A DNA stretch of 5,110 nt, taken from the NCBI GenBank assembly GCA_002329395.1, contig DCTQ01000060.1, positions 2,654 through 7,763 on the forward strand, read 5' to 3'. The stretch comes from Candidatus Avelusimicrobium alvi (GTDB taxonomy: Bacteria; Elusimicrobiota; Elusimicrobia; Elusimicrobiales; Elusimicrobiaceae). The notes under the pieces are model-generated. The model had not been told where the DNA came from. It saw nothing but the letters and a program-made list of their open reading frames with translations, and did no database searches. This document shows, piece by piece, positions 1 to 5,107 of the stretch (within the stretch, counting starts at the first letter, position 1; every line of letters begins with the position of its first letter). Position numbers and translations under genes: made by a program.

Positions 1-707
1 AAACCAAAATAGCAATTGTATTTGTGGCGCTGGCCGCCGTCTGGCTGGGGCTGAGTTATCACATCCGTTTACAAAATGAAAGAGGCGAAAGCCTGGTGGC
101 GGACGCCTATTATGGGGACTTGCTGGCCGTCAAAAACGGGCTGGAGCAAGGCGCGCCGCTTAGGTATGTGCTGTATTTTCAGGACGAAGAAAGGGATTAC
201 GGCGGAGCGGAATTTAACGCCCTGCACGCCGCCGCTTCCGGCGGGAACGAGGACGTAATCAACTTCCTGCTGGACCAGGGGCTGGACATCAACTCCCCCA
301 CCCCGCAGGGCTGGACGCCCCTGTTTATCGCCGCGCGGGACGGGAGGGCGGAAGCCGCTAAACTGCTGGTATACCGCCAGGCCGACCTCAACGCGCAGAC
401 GGACCGCGGCGCCACGGCGCTTATGATGGCGGTTACGCAAAAATTCCCGTCGGAAAAAGAGCGCGAAGATTTGCTCGTCTATATGCTTAAACGCGGGGCG
501 GACGCCAACCTGCAGGACGCTTCCGGCAATCCGCCGCTCTATTACGCGGCCGTGCAGAAAAACCCCAAAATCGTGGAACTGCTGCTTGAATACGGGGCCG
601 CGCCGGACCAGGCAACCAAAGAAAAAATTTTAAAGCTCGTTTCCCCGCGTTCGGACAAAGGTTCTAAAAAAATAGCCGCCCTCTTAAAAAAGAAAGCGGC
701 AAAATGA
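1..707 (+). CDS. Membrane-anchored ankyrin-repeat protein (5' partial)
   Basis: The frame is open from the left edge (first whole codon at base 3), so the gene is 5'-truncated here. A GTG at 24 would give 227 aa, but it sits inside a hydrophobic stretch (TKIAIVFVALAAVWLGL) and has no SD, so the real start is probably just upstream. The stretch reads as an N-terminal signal anchor or uncleaved signal peptide, placing the repeats outside the cytoplasm. Counting from the GTG, ankyrin repeats lie at about residues 24-45 (degenerate), 63-94 (NALHAAASGGNEDVINFLL), 96-127 (GWTPLFIAARDG...), 129-165 (with an insert between its helices) and 168-195 (GNPPLYYAAVQKN...). A Lys-rich tail ends the protein. 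Ankyrin repeats bind proteins; the partner is unknown and no catalytic domain is visible. The gene is convergent with the protease, with a 16-nt gap. The repeat family is certain; the location is inferred. Confidence 0.88.
   Translation, partial: TKIAIVFVALAAVWLGLSYHIRLQNERGESLVADAYYGDLLAVKNGLEQGAPLRYVLYFQDEERDYGGAEFNALHAAASGGNEDVINFLLDQGLDINSPTPQGWTPLFIAARDGRAEAAKLLVYRQADLNAQTDRGATALMMAVTQKFPSEKEREDLLVYMLKRGADANLQDASGNPPLYYAAVQKNPKIVELLLEYGAAPDQATKEKILKLVSPRSDKGSKKIAALLKKKAAK
666..700 (-). terminator. Intrinsic terminator of the protease gene, inside the ankyrin gene
   Basis: Read on the minus strand, bases 700-675 fold into an 11-bp stem (GCCGC plus UUUCUU, pairing with AAGAGG plus GCGGC, including two G-U pairs) with a UUUU loop. 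It is followed by UA and seven U (672-666). This lies 24 nt past the protease stop codon. On the plus strand the two G-U positions become C-A mismatches and no U tract follows, so it should work only for the minus-strand transcript. It overlaps codons for the Lys-rich C-terminus of the ankyrin protein. Confidence 0.75.
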
Positions 708-723
708 GCGTTTAACTCAAAAA

Positions 724-1812
724 TCAGGGAATGGAATACTCCAGCAGGCGAATTTCCCGGCGGCTGCATATTTGATAAGAAACCACGTCCCCGGAGCGTA
801 ACACAAAATAGCCCAACGCCAGCTCGGTATGCGCGTCCGAATAAGGATTGGGGTTATTGCGTAAATCAACCGCAAAAACCACCTGTCCCCCGCGCTTGAT
901 CTCCACCCGTTTTACCCGCTCCGTATGCTTCAGCCGGCCGATTTCCCAGCCTCTAAACGCCAGCGGGCGGCCCGGAAGACCGTAAAAATAATTATCCAGT
1001 AAAAAAGGAACCGCCCGGGAAAGATTAACCGCATACCCGCGGCCGTCCTCCGGCGCGCCGGGCCGGACGCATCCGCCCGAATGCAAGCCCACCGCCGTCC
1101 AAACGCCGTTTTGTTCCTGCACCACGGGGGACCCGCAGTAACCGCTGATTAAAAGCGGAGACGAGCTTTCGCTCCCCTCAATCGTTCTGCCGGATATTAA
1201 ACCGAAACCTTCGGCACAGATCAGGTCGCGCCGCATGGGCAATAAGTCATTTGCGTCAAAGGGTCCCGCGGCGTAGCCCGCCGAATAGGCCGGAAGCCGC
1301 AAACTGGGTTTGCCGACGGGAAGCGTGCGCGCCCCGCCGGACAAGGCATCCTTCGGCAGTTCCGCCAGCGAAATATCCGCAGACGACCAGCCCGCACTTC
1401 CGTTTACAGCAACGGTTACCTGATATTCTTTGGGGATTCCGTCCGCCGAAAACACCCGTACCACACGCTTCTGCCCCGCCGAACCGCCGATATGGTAAGG
1501 CATAACCGCCCACAGCCGTTTGTGGGAAGAAATCAAAAACCCCGTCCCCAACACGCCGGAAGAATTCGGGCGGGCCACCTGCACCACGCTGGGAGCCAGG
1601 TTTTTAATCAGATTTTCAGGACCTTTAAAATTTTTTCGGGCGGCGGCAAAAATCTTCCGGGTAAGCTCCGGCGAAACACGCTGAAAGGTGGCCAGCTCCG
1701 GCCCCGTTTTGGCCAAAGCCTGCAGGCCGCGGGGCACACGATAAAGCTGGGCGGACAGGAAACACTCCCCCGCCAGAAAAAATAAAACCGACAATAAAGC
1801 CATACGCTTCAT
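724..1812 (-). CDS. Secreted chymotrypsin-fold protease with a cysteine nucleophile (V8/3C-like)
   Basis: This 362-aa protein has an N-terminal signal peptide (MKRMALLSVLFFLAGECFLSA, likely cleaved near residue 21), so it is probably exported. A chymotrypsin-like peptidase domain spans about residues 74-275: GTGFLIS at 89-95, catalytic His107 (AVMPYHIGG), Asp146 (SSADISLAEL) and the nucleophile motif GYCGSPVV at 224-231. In the GxSGxP consensus the third position is the Ser nucleophile; here it is Cys226 (TGC codon at 1137-1135). GLHSGG at 242-247 matches the strand carrying the S1-pocket His in glutamyl endopeptidases (V8: GIHWGG) and picornaviral 3C proteases, which suggests Glu or Gln at P1. 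Residues about 283-362 are an extra C-terminal segment, probably beta-rich, that I do not recognise. No SD precedes the ATG. A TATAAT lies 6 nt upstream, so the mRNA may be leaderless; Met4 is an alternative start. It could instead be an inactive homologue. The fold is confident; activity and substrate are inferred. Confidence 0.85.
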   Translation of the reverse strand: MKRMALLSVLFFLAGECFLSAQLYRVPRGLQALAKTGPELATFQRVSPELTRKIFAAARKNFKGPENLIKNLAPSVVQVARPNSSGVLGTGFLISSHKRLWAVMPYHIGGSAGQKRVVRVFSADGIPKEYQVTVAVNGSAGWSSADISLAELPKDALSGGARTLPVGKPSLRLPAYSAGYAAGPFDANDLLPMRRDLICAEGFGLISGRTIEGSESSSPLLISGYCGSPVVQEQNGVWTAVGLHSGGCVRPGAPEDGRGYAVNLSRAVPFLLDNYFYGLPGRPLAFRGWEIGRLKHTERVKRVEIKRGGQVVFAVDLRNNPNPYSDAHTELALGYFVLRSGDVVSYQICSRREIRLLEYSIP

Positions 1813-1818
1813 ATAAAT

Positions 1819-1824
1819 ATTATA
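1819..1824 (-). promoter_or_regulatory. Candidate -10 box of the protease gene
   Basis: The minus strand reads TATAAT here, ending 6 nt before the ATG at 1812. A transcript would start at or next to the A of the ATG. No good -35 hexamer is visible at the expected distance, so this is a composition-supported guess. It fits the absence of an SD for this gene. Confidence 0.4.
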
Positions 1825-1857
1825 TAGACTTATCCGTTCCCACCGCCAGAGCCAAAA

Positions 1858-1884
1858 GGCCTAAAAACCGTTAGGCCCTTTTTT
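1858..1884. terminator. Hairpin terminator, usable from both strands
   Basis: GGCCTAA (1858-1864) pairs with TTAGGCC (1871-1877) around a 6-nt loop. On the plus strand it is followed by C and six T (1879-1884). On the minus strand it is followed by four T (1857-1854). It lies downstream of the minus-strand OsmC operon, so its expected role is second or back-up terminator for that transcript. In the plus direction it could stop read-through from the ankyrin gene running antisense to the protease. Confidence 0.65.
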
Positions 1885-1889
1885 ACACG

Positions 1890-1919
1890 CAAAACGCCCC
1901 GGCCGAAAAACCGGGGCGT
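1890..1919 (-). terminator. Terminator of the dnaJ-like/osmC operon
   Basis: A strong GC stem, ACGCCCCGG (1894-1902) with CCGGGGCGT (1911-1919), 9 bp with an 8-nt loop, lies 22 nt after the stop codon of the last OsmC gene. On the minus strand the stem ends in T followed by TTT, then GCG. The U tract is short, which may be why a second hairpin (1858-1884) follows. On the plus strand no T run follows it. Confidence 0.65.
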
Positions 1920-1941
1920 ATCATAATAATACGGGATTATT

Positions 1942-2325
1942 TTATTTAATGTGCGTGGTATAGGTAATATCTTCCCGCAGGCTGTTGTGCACGGGGCACG
2001 ACTGCGCCGCTTTGGCATAGAATTCTTTCTGTTCCGCCGTTAAAGAAGCGGGGAACGAAAACGTTAAATCCATGCGCACCACACGCGTATGGCCTTCGTC
2101 AAACGCCGGTTCCACGGCCAGTTCCGTGCCGGTTACGTTTTCCCCGCGTTTAGACGCGATAAAACCCACCATCGTCAGCATACACGCGCCCAGCGCAGAA
2201 GCCAGTATTTCGCCCGGCTGCATCTCTTCGCGCGGTTCCATATAAGCGGAGCGCAGTACGGCTTTTTTACCGTCCAGCACGCTCTTGGTTTCCAAATTTT
2301 CCCCCAATGTAGTTCTTACTGCCAT
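1942..2325 (-). CDS. OsmC/Ohr-family protein (copy 1)
   Basis: This 127-aa protein has the usual length of a short OsmC-family protein, a dimeric cytoplasmic fold that reduces organic or lipid hydroperoxides through a cysteine pair. The two family cysteines are present: Cys48 in ASALGACMLTMVGFIASKRG and Cys110 in AAQSCPVHNSL. Glu40 in PGEILASALGAC sits where the family has the Glu that positions the active-site Arg. The CPVH signature places it nearer the YhfA-like OsmC group than classical Ohr; in that group the natural substrate is less certain. The start is set by a strong AAGGAGG 8 nt upstream. It is the last gene of the minus-strand run, 71 nt after copy 2, and two terminators follow. 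An AT-rich stretch in the gap may give it its own promoter. It is clearly a paralogue of the next gene (shared FPA, TAEQK, FY and CPVH blocks). Confidence 0.9.
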   Translation of the reverse strand: MAVRTTLGENLETKSVLDGKKAVLRSAYMEPREEMQPGEILASALGACMLTMVGFIASKRGENVTGTELAVEPAFDEGHTRVVRMDLTFSFPASLTAEQKEFYAKAAQSCPVHNSLREDITYTTHIK

Positions 2326-2333
2326 AATATCAT

Positions 2334-2340
2334 CCTCCTT
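2334..2340 (-). promoter_or_regulatory. Strong SD site of OsmC copy 1
   Basis: The minus strand reads AAGGAGG, 8 nt before the ATG at 2325. It is a near-perfect anti-16S match and fixes this start. An ATG directly after the SD is out of frame. Confidence 0.85.
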
Positions 2341-2354
2341 ACTGATTTACCTTT

Positions 2355-2360
2355 ATAATA
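2355..2360 (-). promoter_or_regulatory. Possible internal -10 box before OsmC copy 1
   Basis: In the 71-nt gap between the two OsmC genes the minus strand has an AT-rich tract with TATTAT (overlapping TTATAA). It lies about 30 nt before the start codon. The upstream sequence is GC-rich and shows no -35 hexamer, so separate transcription of copy 1 is only possible, not shown. Confidence 0.25.
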
Positions 2361-2396
2361 ATATTTTCCGCGCCCGGCTAACAGCCCATTTTTGGG

Positions 2397-2795
2397 TTAG
2401 AGCACGTTTACCGTTACTTTCACGTCCGGGTGCAGCGTCTGGTGCACCGGGCAGGCGTTGACCGCGCTTATATAAAATTTCTTCTGCTCCGCCGTAAAAT
2501 GCGCCGGGAAAGCCACCTTCAGCACAAACTCCCCCACGCGGCGCGGATTAGAGGCCATCACTTTGTCAATTTCCACGCGCGCGCCTTCAAACTTCTCCCC
2601 GCGCGCCGCGGCCATTTTGCCCATAATGGTCAGCACGCACGAAGCAAACGCCGCGGCCAATAAATCCGTGGGCGAAAAACGCCGGCCTTTGCCGCCGTTG
2701 TCGGGCGGCAAATCGGTTTGGATGACGGACCCCGTCGGCCCGTGGACAAGCTCCGTTTCGCCGTCCGTCAAATACGTGCAGGTAATATTCGTCAT
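2397..2795 (-). CDS. OsmC/Ohr-family protein (copy 2)
   Basis: This 132-aa OsmC-like protein has Cys53 (AAAFASCVLTIMGKM) and Cys115 (VNACPVHQTLHPD), the pair used by this family for peroxide reduction. At the position of the usual Glu it has Asp44 (FSPTDLLAAAF), and it carries an extra N-terminal Cys6. The frame stays open upstream to an ATG at 2882, but that would overlap the DnaJ-like gene by 68 nt. The start at 2795 is preferred because AAGGAG lies 6 nt before it and MTNITCTYLTDGETELVHG matches the N-terminal beta strands of the YhfA-like OsmC group. It begins 19 nt after the DnaJ-like stop codon, so the two are almost certainly co-transcribed. The likely role is thiol peroxidase or stress protein in the cytoplasm; the substrate is unknown. 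Confidence 0.9.
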   Translation of the reverse strand: MTNITCTYLTDGETELVHGPTGSVIQTDLPPDNGGKGRRFSPTDLLAAAFASCVLTIMGKMAAARGEKFEGARVEIDKVMASNPRRVGEFVLKVAFPAHFTAEQKKFYISAVNACPVHQTLHPDVKVTVNVL

Positions 2796-2801
2796 ACCAA
2801 T

Positions 2802-2807
2802 CTCCTT
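2802..2807 (-). promoter_or_regulatory. SD site that decides the start of OsmC copy 2
   Basis: The minus strand reads AAGGAG, 6 nt before the ATG at 2795, within the 19-nt gap after the DnaJ-like gene. It supports the 2795 start over the longer in-frame ATG at 2882. Confidence 0.8.
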
Positions 2808-2814
2808 GCAGGCC

Positions 2815-3789
2815 TCAACCCAGTTCCGCCAGCCGCGCGAACAAATCTTTCTGCTCTTTGGTAAGCGTGCGGGGCACGTCAATCGTCAGCGTAACAAGCA
2901 AATTGCCCTTGGCGCTTAATCCTTTGCCGCTTAATTTTAATTTTTTGCCGTTGTGGGTGCCGGCGGGCACTTTTACCTTTACCGGGCCGTCCAACGTAGG
3001 CACAAAAATGGTGCCGCCCAGAGCGGCCGTCCACGGCATAATAATTACGGGCACGTGCAAATCTTCCCCTTCCAGCCTAAACATCGCGTGCGGGCGGATT
3101 TTAACGACCAGATACAAATCCCCGCTGCCGCGCCGCGCGGGGTTGCCCATCCCTTTTAATTTGATTTTTTTGCCTTCGCTCACGCCGGCGGGCAGTTTGA
3201 CGGTAACGGTGCGCCCGTTGGGCAGGGTCATTTGCATATTGCCGCCGCGGTGGGCGTCTTCCAGATTCAGGGTCAGCTCGGCTTCCACGTCTCCGGCCGC
3301 CTGGCCCGAAGCCGCACTGCGGCCGAAATTCTGCCCGAAGCCGCCAAAGCCGCCTCCGCCCATTCCGCCGAAAATGCTTTGGAAAAAATCGCTGAAATCG
3401 CCGCCCGAAAACCCCTGCGCTCCGCCCGAAAAACCGCCGAAGCCGCCCTGGCCGCCGTCGTCATAGCCGTATTGCTGGTACTGCTGGTACGGGTTGCCCC
3501 CGCCGTAAGCGGACGAGCGCGCGCGGGAAGAAGCCCCGCCGCCGCGGGCGTAATCCTGGTAGCCCTGCTGGCCCACCTGATCGTAAATGGTGCGTTTTTG
3601 TTTGTCGGAAAGCACGGTGTAGGCTTCGTTGATATCCTTAAATTTTTCCGTCATCCTGGCCTTTTCCGCCTCCGGGTGCATATCCGGATGATATTTGCGG
3701 GCCATCGTTTTAAACGCCTTTTTGATTTCGGCGTCCGACGCGTTTTTGTTAACGCCCAAAATTTTGTAATAATCCTTATATTCAGCCAT
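2815..3789 (-). CDS. Class II DnaJ/CbpA-type co-chaperone (J-domain protein)
   Basis: This 324-aa protein has a J domain at residues 6-74: DYYKILGV, the HPD motif at 34-36 that stimulates DnaK ATPase, and KRTIYD at 65-70. A Gly/Phe/Gln/Tyr-rich linker (about 83-160) follows and contains the DFSDFFQSIFGGMGG helix. The two C-terminal beta-barrel substrate-binding domains span about 166-306, ending in a short helix (LTKEQKDLFARLAELG). There is no CxxCxGxG zinc-finger region, so it is a class II protein like CbpA rather than class I DnaJ. It should deliver unfolded substrates to DnaK. A longer ATG at 3813 exists, but it has no SD and adds eight residues absent from the family; ATG 3789 has AGGGGG 5 nt upstream. 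It is the first gene of the run with two osmC genes. No cbpM lies beside it, and no CIRCE operator is seen upstream. The family assignment is secure; the cbpA name is not. Confidence 0.93.
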   Translation of the reverse strand: MAEYKDYYKILGVNKNASDAEIKKAFKTMARKYHPDMHPEAEKARMTEKFKDINEAYTVLSDKQKRTIYDQVGQQGYQDYARGGGASSRARSSAYGGGNPYQQYQQYGYDDGGQGGFGGFSGGAQGFSGGDFSDFFQSIFGGMGGGGFGGFGQNFGRSAASGQAAGDVEAELTLNLEDAHRGGNMQMTLPNGRTVTVKLPAGVSEGKKIKLKGMGNPARRGSGDLYLVVKIRPHAMFRLEGEDLHVPVIIMPWTAALGGTIFVPTLDGPVKVKVPAGTHNGKKLKLSGKGLSAKGNLLVTLTIDVPRTLTKEQKDLFARLAELG

Positions 3790-3840
3790 AAAATCCCCCT
3801 TTCTAGTTACCATTTTATATAATTTTTTAGAATACGCAAT
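3790..3840. promoter_or_regulatory. Divergent promoter region, dnaJ-like / MFS exporter
   Basis: Only 51 nt separate the two divergent start codons, and most of it is A/T. For the minus strand, TTGCGT (3839-3834), a 16-nt spacer and TAAAAT (3817-3812) form a plausible promoter for the chaperone operon. For the plus strand, TATAAT (3818-3823) or TAGAAT (3828-3833) could be the -10 of the exporter gene, without a clear -35. The two promoters overlap, so they may compete or share control. No CIRCE or other known operator palindrome is seen. Confidence 0.5.
3795..3800 (-). promoter_or_regulatory. SD site of the DnaJ-like gene
   Basis: The minus strand reads AGGGGG, 5 nt before the ATG at 3789. 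The alternative in-frame ATG at 3813 has only A/T-rich sequence before it, so this site decides the start. Confidence 0.75.
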
Positions 3841-5082
3841 ATGATATTACTGACTAGAACAACCAACAAAACCCCGCTGAAGCTGATTCTGACGACGGAA
3901 GCCTTCTCCTCGCTCACGAACCAGTTTATGCAGCTGCTGCTGCCGTGGTACATTCTTTCCACCACCGGCAGCGTGCTGTGGACGGGTGTGGTGGGGTTCT
4001 GCGCGCTGCTGCCCAACATTTTCTCTTCGCTTTTCGGCGCGCCGCTGATTGATAAGCTGGGCCGCTCCAAAACCATGCTTTCGTGCGAAGTCATCCAGTT
4101 GGTGCTTTTGGGGATGATTCCGGTGCTTATCGTAACGGGGCACGACTGGCCCTGGCTCATCGGCCTGATTATTTTTTTAAGCTCGTTTTTTGACGCGCCC
4201 GGCCAGCTGGCCCGCACCGCGCTTTCGCCCACGTTTTCCCGCTACGCCGACGTGCCCCTCTCCAAAACTTCCGGGATTATTGAAGCTTTTGACGGCATTA
4301 TGTCCGTAGCCGGCCCGCTGCTTGGCGGAGCCGTGATTGCCGCCTGCGGCCTCCTGGCCGCGTGGGTGCTGTGCACCGTATTCTGCCTGATTATCGTTAC
4401 GCTGTGCATCATTGTATTTACCAACCGCCGGCCCCGCCAGCTGCGGCCCGCCGCGCCTTACCGCGAGGTGTGGGCCCATTTAAAGGCGGACCGCTCGCTG
4501 TGGGAACCGATTTTGTTTACGGTGCCGACGTTTATCCTCGGCCAGTCGTGGGAGCTCGTACTGCTGCCCACGTATATTTATGAGCACGGCTTCAATTCCG
4601 TTTACCTGGGCTTTTTAGGCGCGGCCTTCGGCCTGGGCGCTTTTGCGGGAGCGCTGTGCTTTGCCGGATTTGCCAAAAAGTTCGCGTTTTTTACGCTTCT
4701 GACGTTTAACTACCTGGGGTATTTGCTCTCCGTGCTGGTGCTGTATTTTAATCTGCCCACTTCCGCCGTGCTGGCCACCACCGCGCTGTGCGGCGTGCCG
4801 TTCGGCGCGTTCGGCGCGATGATTATCAGCATTCTTCTGCTGCGCACCCCCGCCCAATACCGCAGCAAAACGCTGGGGCTGTTCGCCACGGCGACGTATA
4901 CCGTGGAAAGCGTATGCGTGCTGACGATTGCGGCGCTGATTCACGGGATGGGGCTGCAGCGCACGCTGCTCGCCGTGAGCATTGTGTTCGGCGCGCTGGT
5001 GGCGATGAGCCTGCTGGCGCGGCGCAAGGATGATTTTTGGTCGGTTTTATCGTCGGGCGGGAAAAAGGTATTTACAAAATAA
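3841..5082 (+). CDS. Major facilitator superfamily exporter, DHA3 type
   Basis: This 413-aa inner-membrane protein has 12 predicted membrane segments, roughly at 13-40, 47-68, 81-100, 103-118, 145-168, 171-193, 221-246, 252-277, 280-304, 307-333, 342-366 and 373-393. A basic cytoplasmic loop (about 194-220) separates the halves. MFS motif A is seen after segment 2 (GAPLIDKLGRSK, 66-77), and LPWYILSTTGSVLWTG (34-49) is typical of the DHA3 group (EntS- and MefA-like drug or siderophore exporters). The matching loop of the second half (GFAKKFAFF) is degenerate. The likely role is proton-driven efflux; the substrate is unknown. The ATG at 3841 has no SD and the frame is closed by TAA at 3820. The next ATG (Met30) would remove segment 1, so 3841 is kept despite weak initiation signals. 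It is divergent from the chaperone operon with no following gene in view. Confidence 0.88.
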   Translation: MILLTRTTNKTPLKLILTTEAFSSLTNQFMQLLLPWYILSTTGSVLWTGVVGFCALLPNIFSSLFGAPLIDKLGRSKTMLSCEVIQLVLLGMIPVLIVTGHDWPWLIGLIIFLSSFFDAPGQLARTALSPTFSRYADVPLSKTSGIIEAFDGIMSVAGPLLGGAVIAACGLLAAWVLCTVFCLIIVTLCIIVFTNRRPRQLRPAAPYREVWAHLKADRSLWEPILFTVPTFILGQSWELVLLPTYIYEHGFNSVYLGFLGAAFGLGAFAGALCFAGFAKKFAFFTLLTFNYLGYLLSVLVLYFNLPTSAVLATTALCGVPFGAFGAMIISILLLRTPAQYRSKTLGLFATATYTVESVCVLTIAALIHGMGLQRTLLAVSIVFGALVAMSLLARRKDDFWSVLSSGGKKVFTK

Positions 5083-5083
5083 A

Positions 5084-5107
5084 ACATATTTAATAAAATA
5101 AATATGT
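5084..5107. repeat. Perfect AT-rich inverted repeat after the MFS gene
   Basis: ACATATTTA (5084-5092) and TAAATATGT (5099-5107) are perfect 9-bp arms around a 6-nt A/T spacer, 2 nt after the MFS stop codon. With only two G/C pairs and no T run within the window it is a weak terminator candidate. It could equally be an operator for the next gene beyond the right edge. Confidence 0.5.

Noticed and set aside
1153..1173. Ser-rich GSESSSP (213-219) as an alternative protease nucleophile site
   Set aside because: It lacks the Gly after Ser, and the following GYCGSPVV plus GLHSGG align far better with the V8/3C nucleophile and S1 strands.
1753..1773. Lipobox in the protease signal peptide (LAGEC, Cys17)
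   Set aside because: Glu lies directly before the Cys, where a lipobox needs a small residue, so an ordinary signal peptidase I site is more likely.
2796..2882. Longer in-frame start for OsmC copy 2 at 2882
   Set aside because: It adds 29 residues not typical of the family, overlaps the DnaJ-like gene, and a good SD sits before the 2795 start.
3260..3560. Repeat array suspected in the Gly/Phe-rich part of the DnaJ-like gene
   Set aside because: It is the normal low-complexity linker of J-domain proteins; the repeats are of composition, not of a fixed unit.
3790..3813. Longer in-frame start for the DnaJ-like gene at 3813
   Set aside because: It has no SD and adds eight residues before the conserved J-domain start; 3789 has a purine-rich SD.
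2858..3822. Long plus-strand open frames (202 and 196 codons) across the DnaJ-like gene
   Set aside because: They are antisense to a well-supported gene; the Gly/Phe-rich linker gives low-complexity Pro/Lys/Ala runs, there is no SD, and no domain is recognisable.
3790..3840. CIRCE (HrcA) or other heat-shock operator before the DnaJ-like gene
   Set aside because: No TTAGCACTC-type inverted repeat is present in the 51-nt gap.
3807..4232. Minus-strand open frame of 141 codons over the start of the MFS gene
   Set aside because: It lies opposite a clear 12-TM protein and shows no domain, and it would overlap the divergent promoter region.
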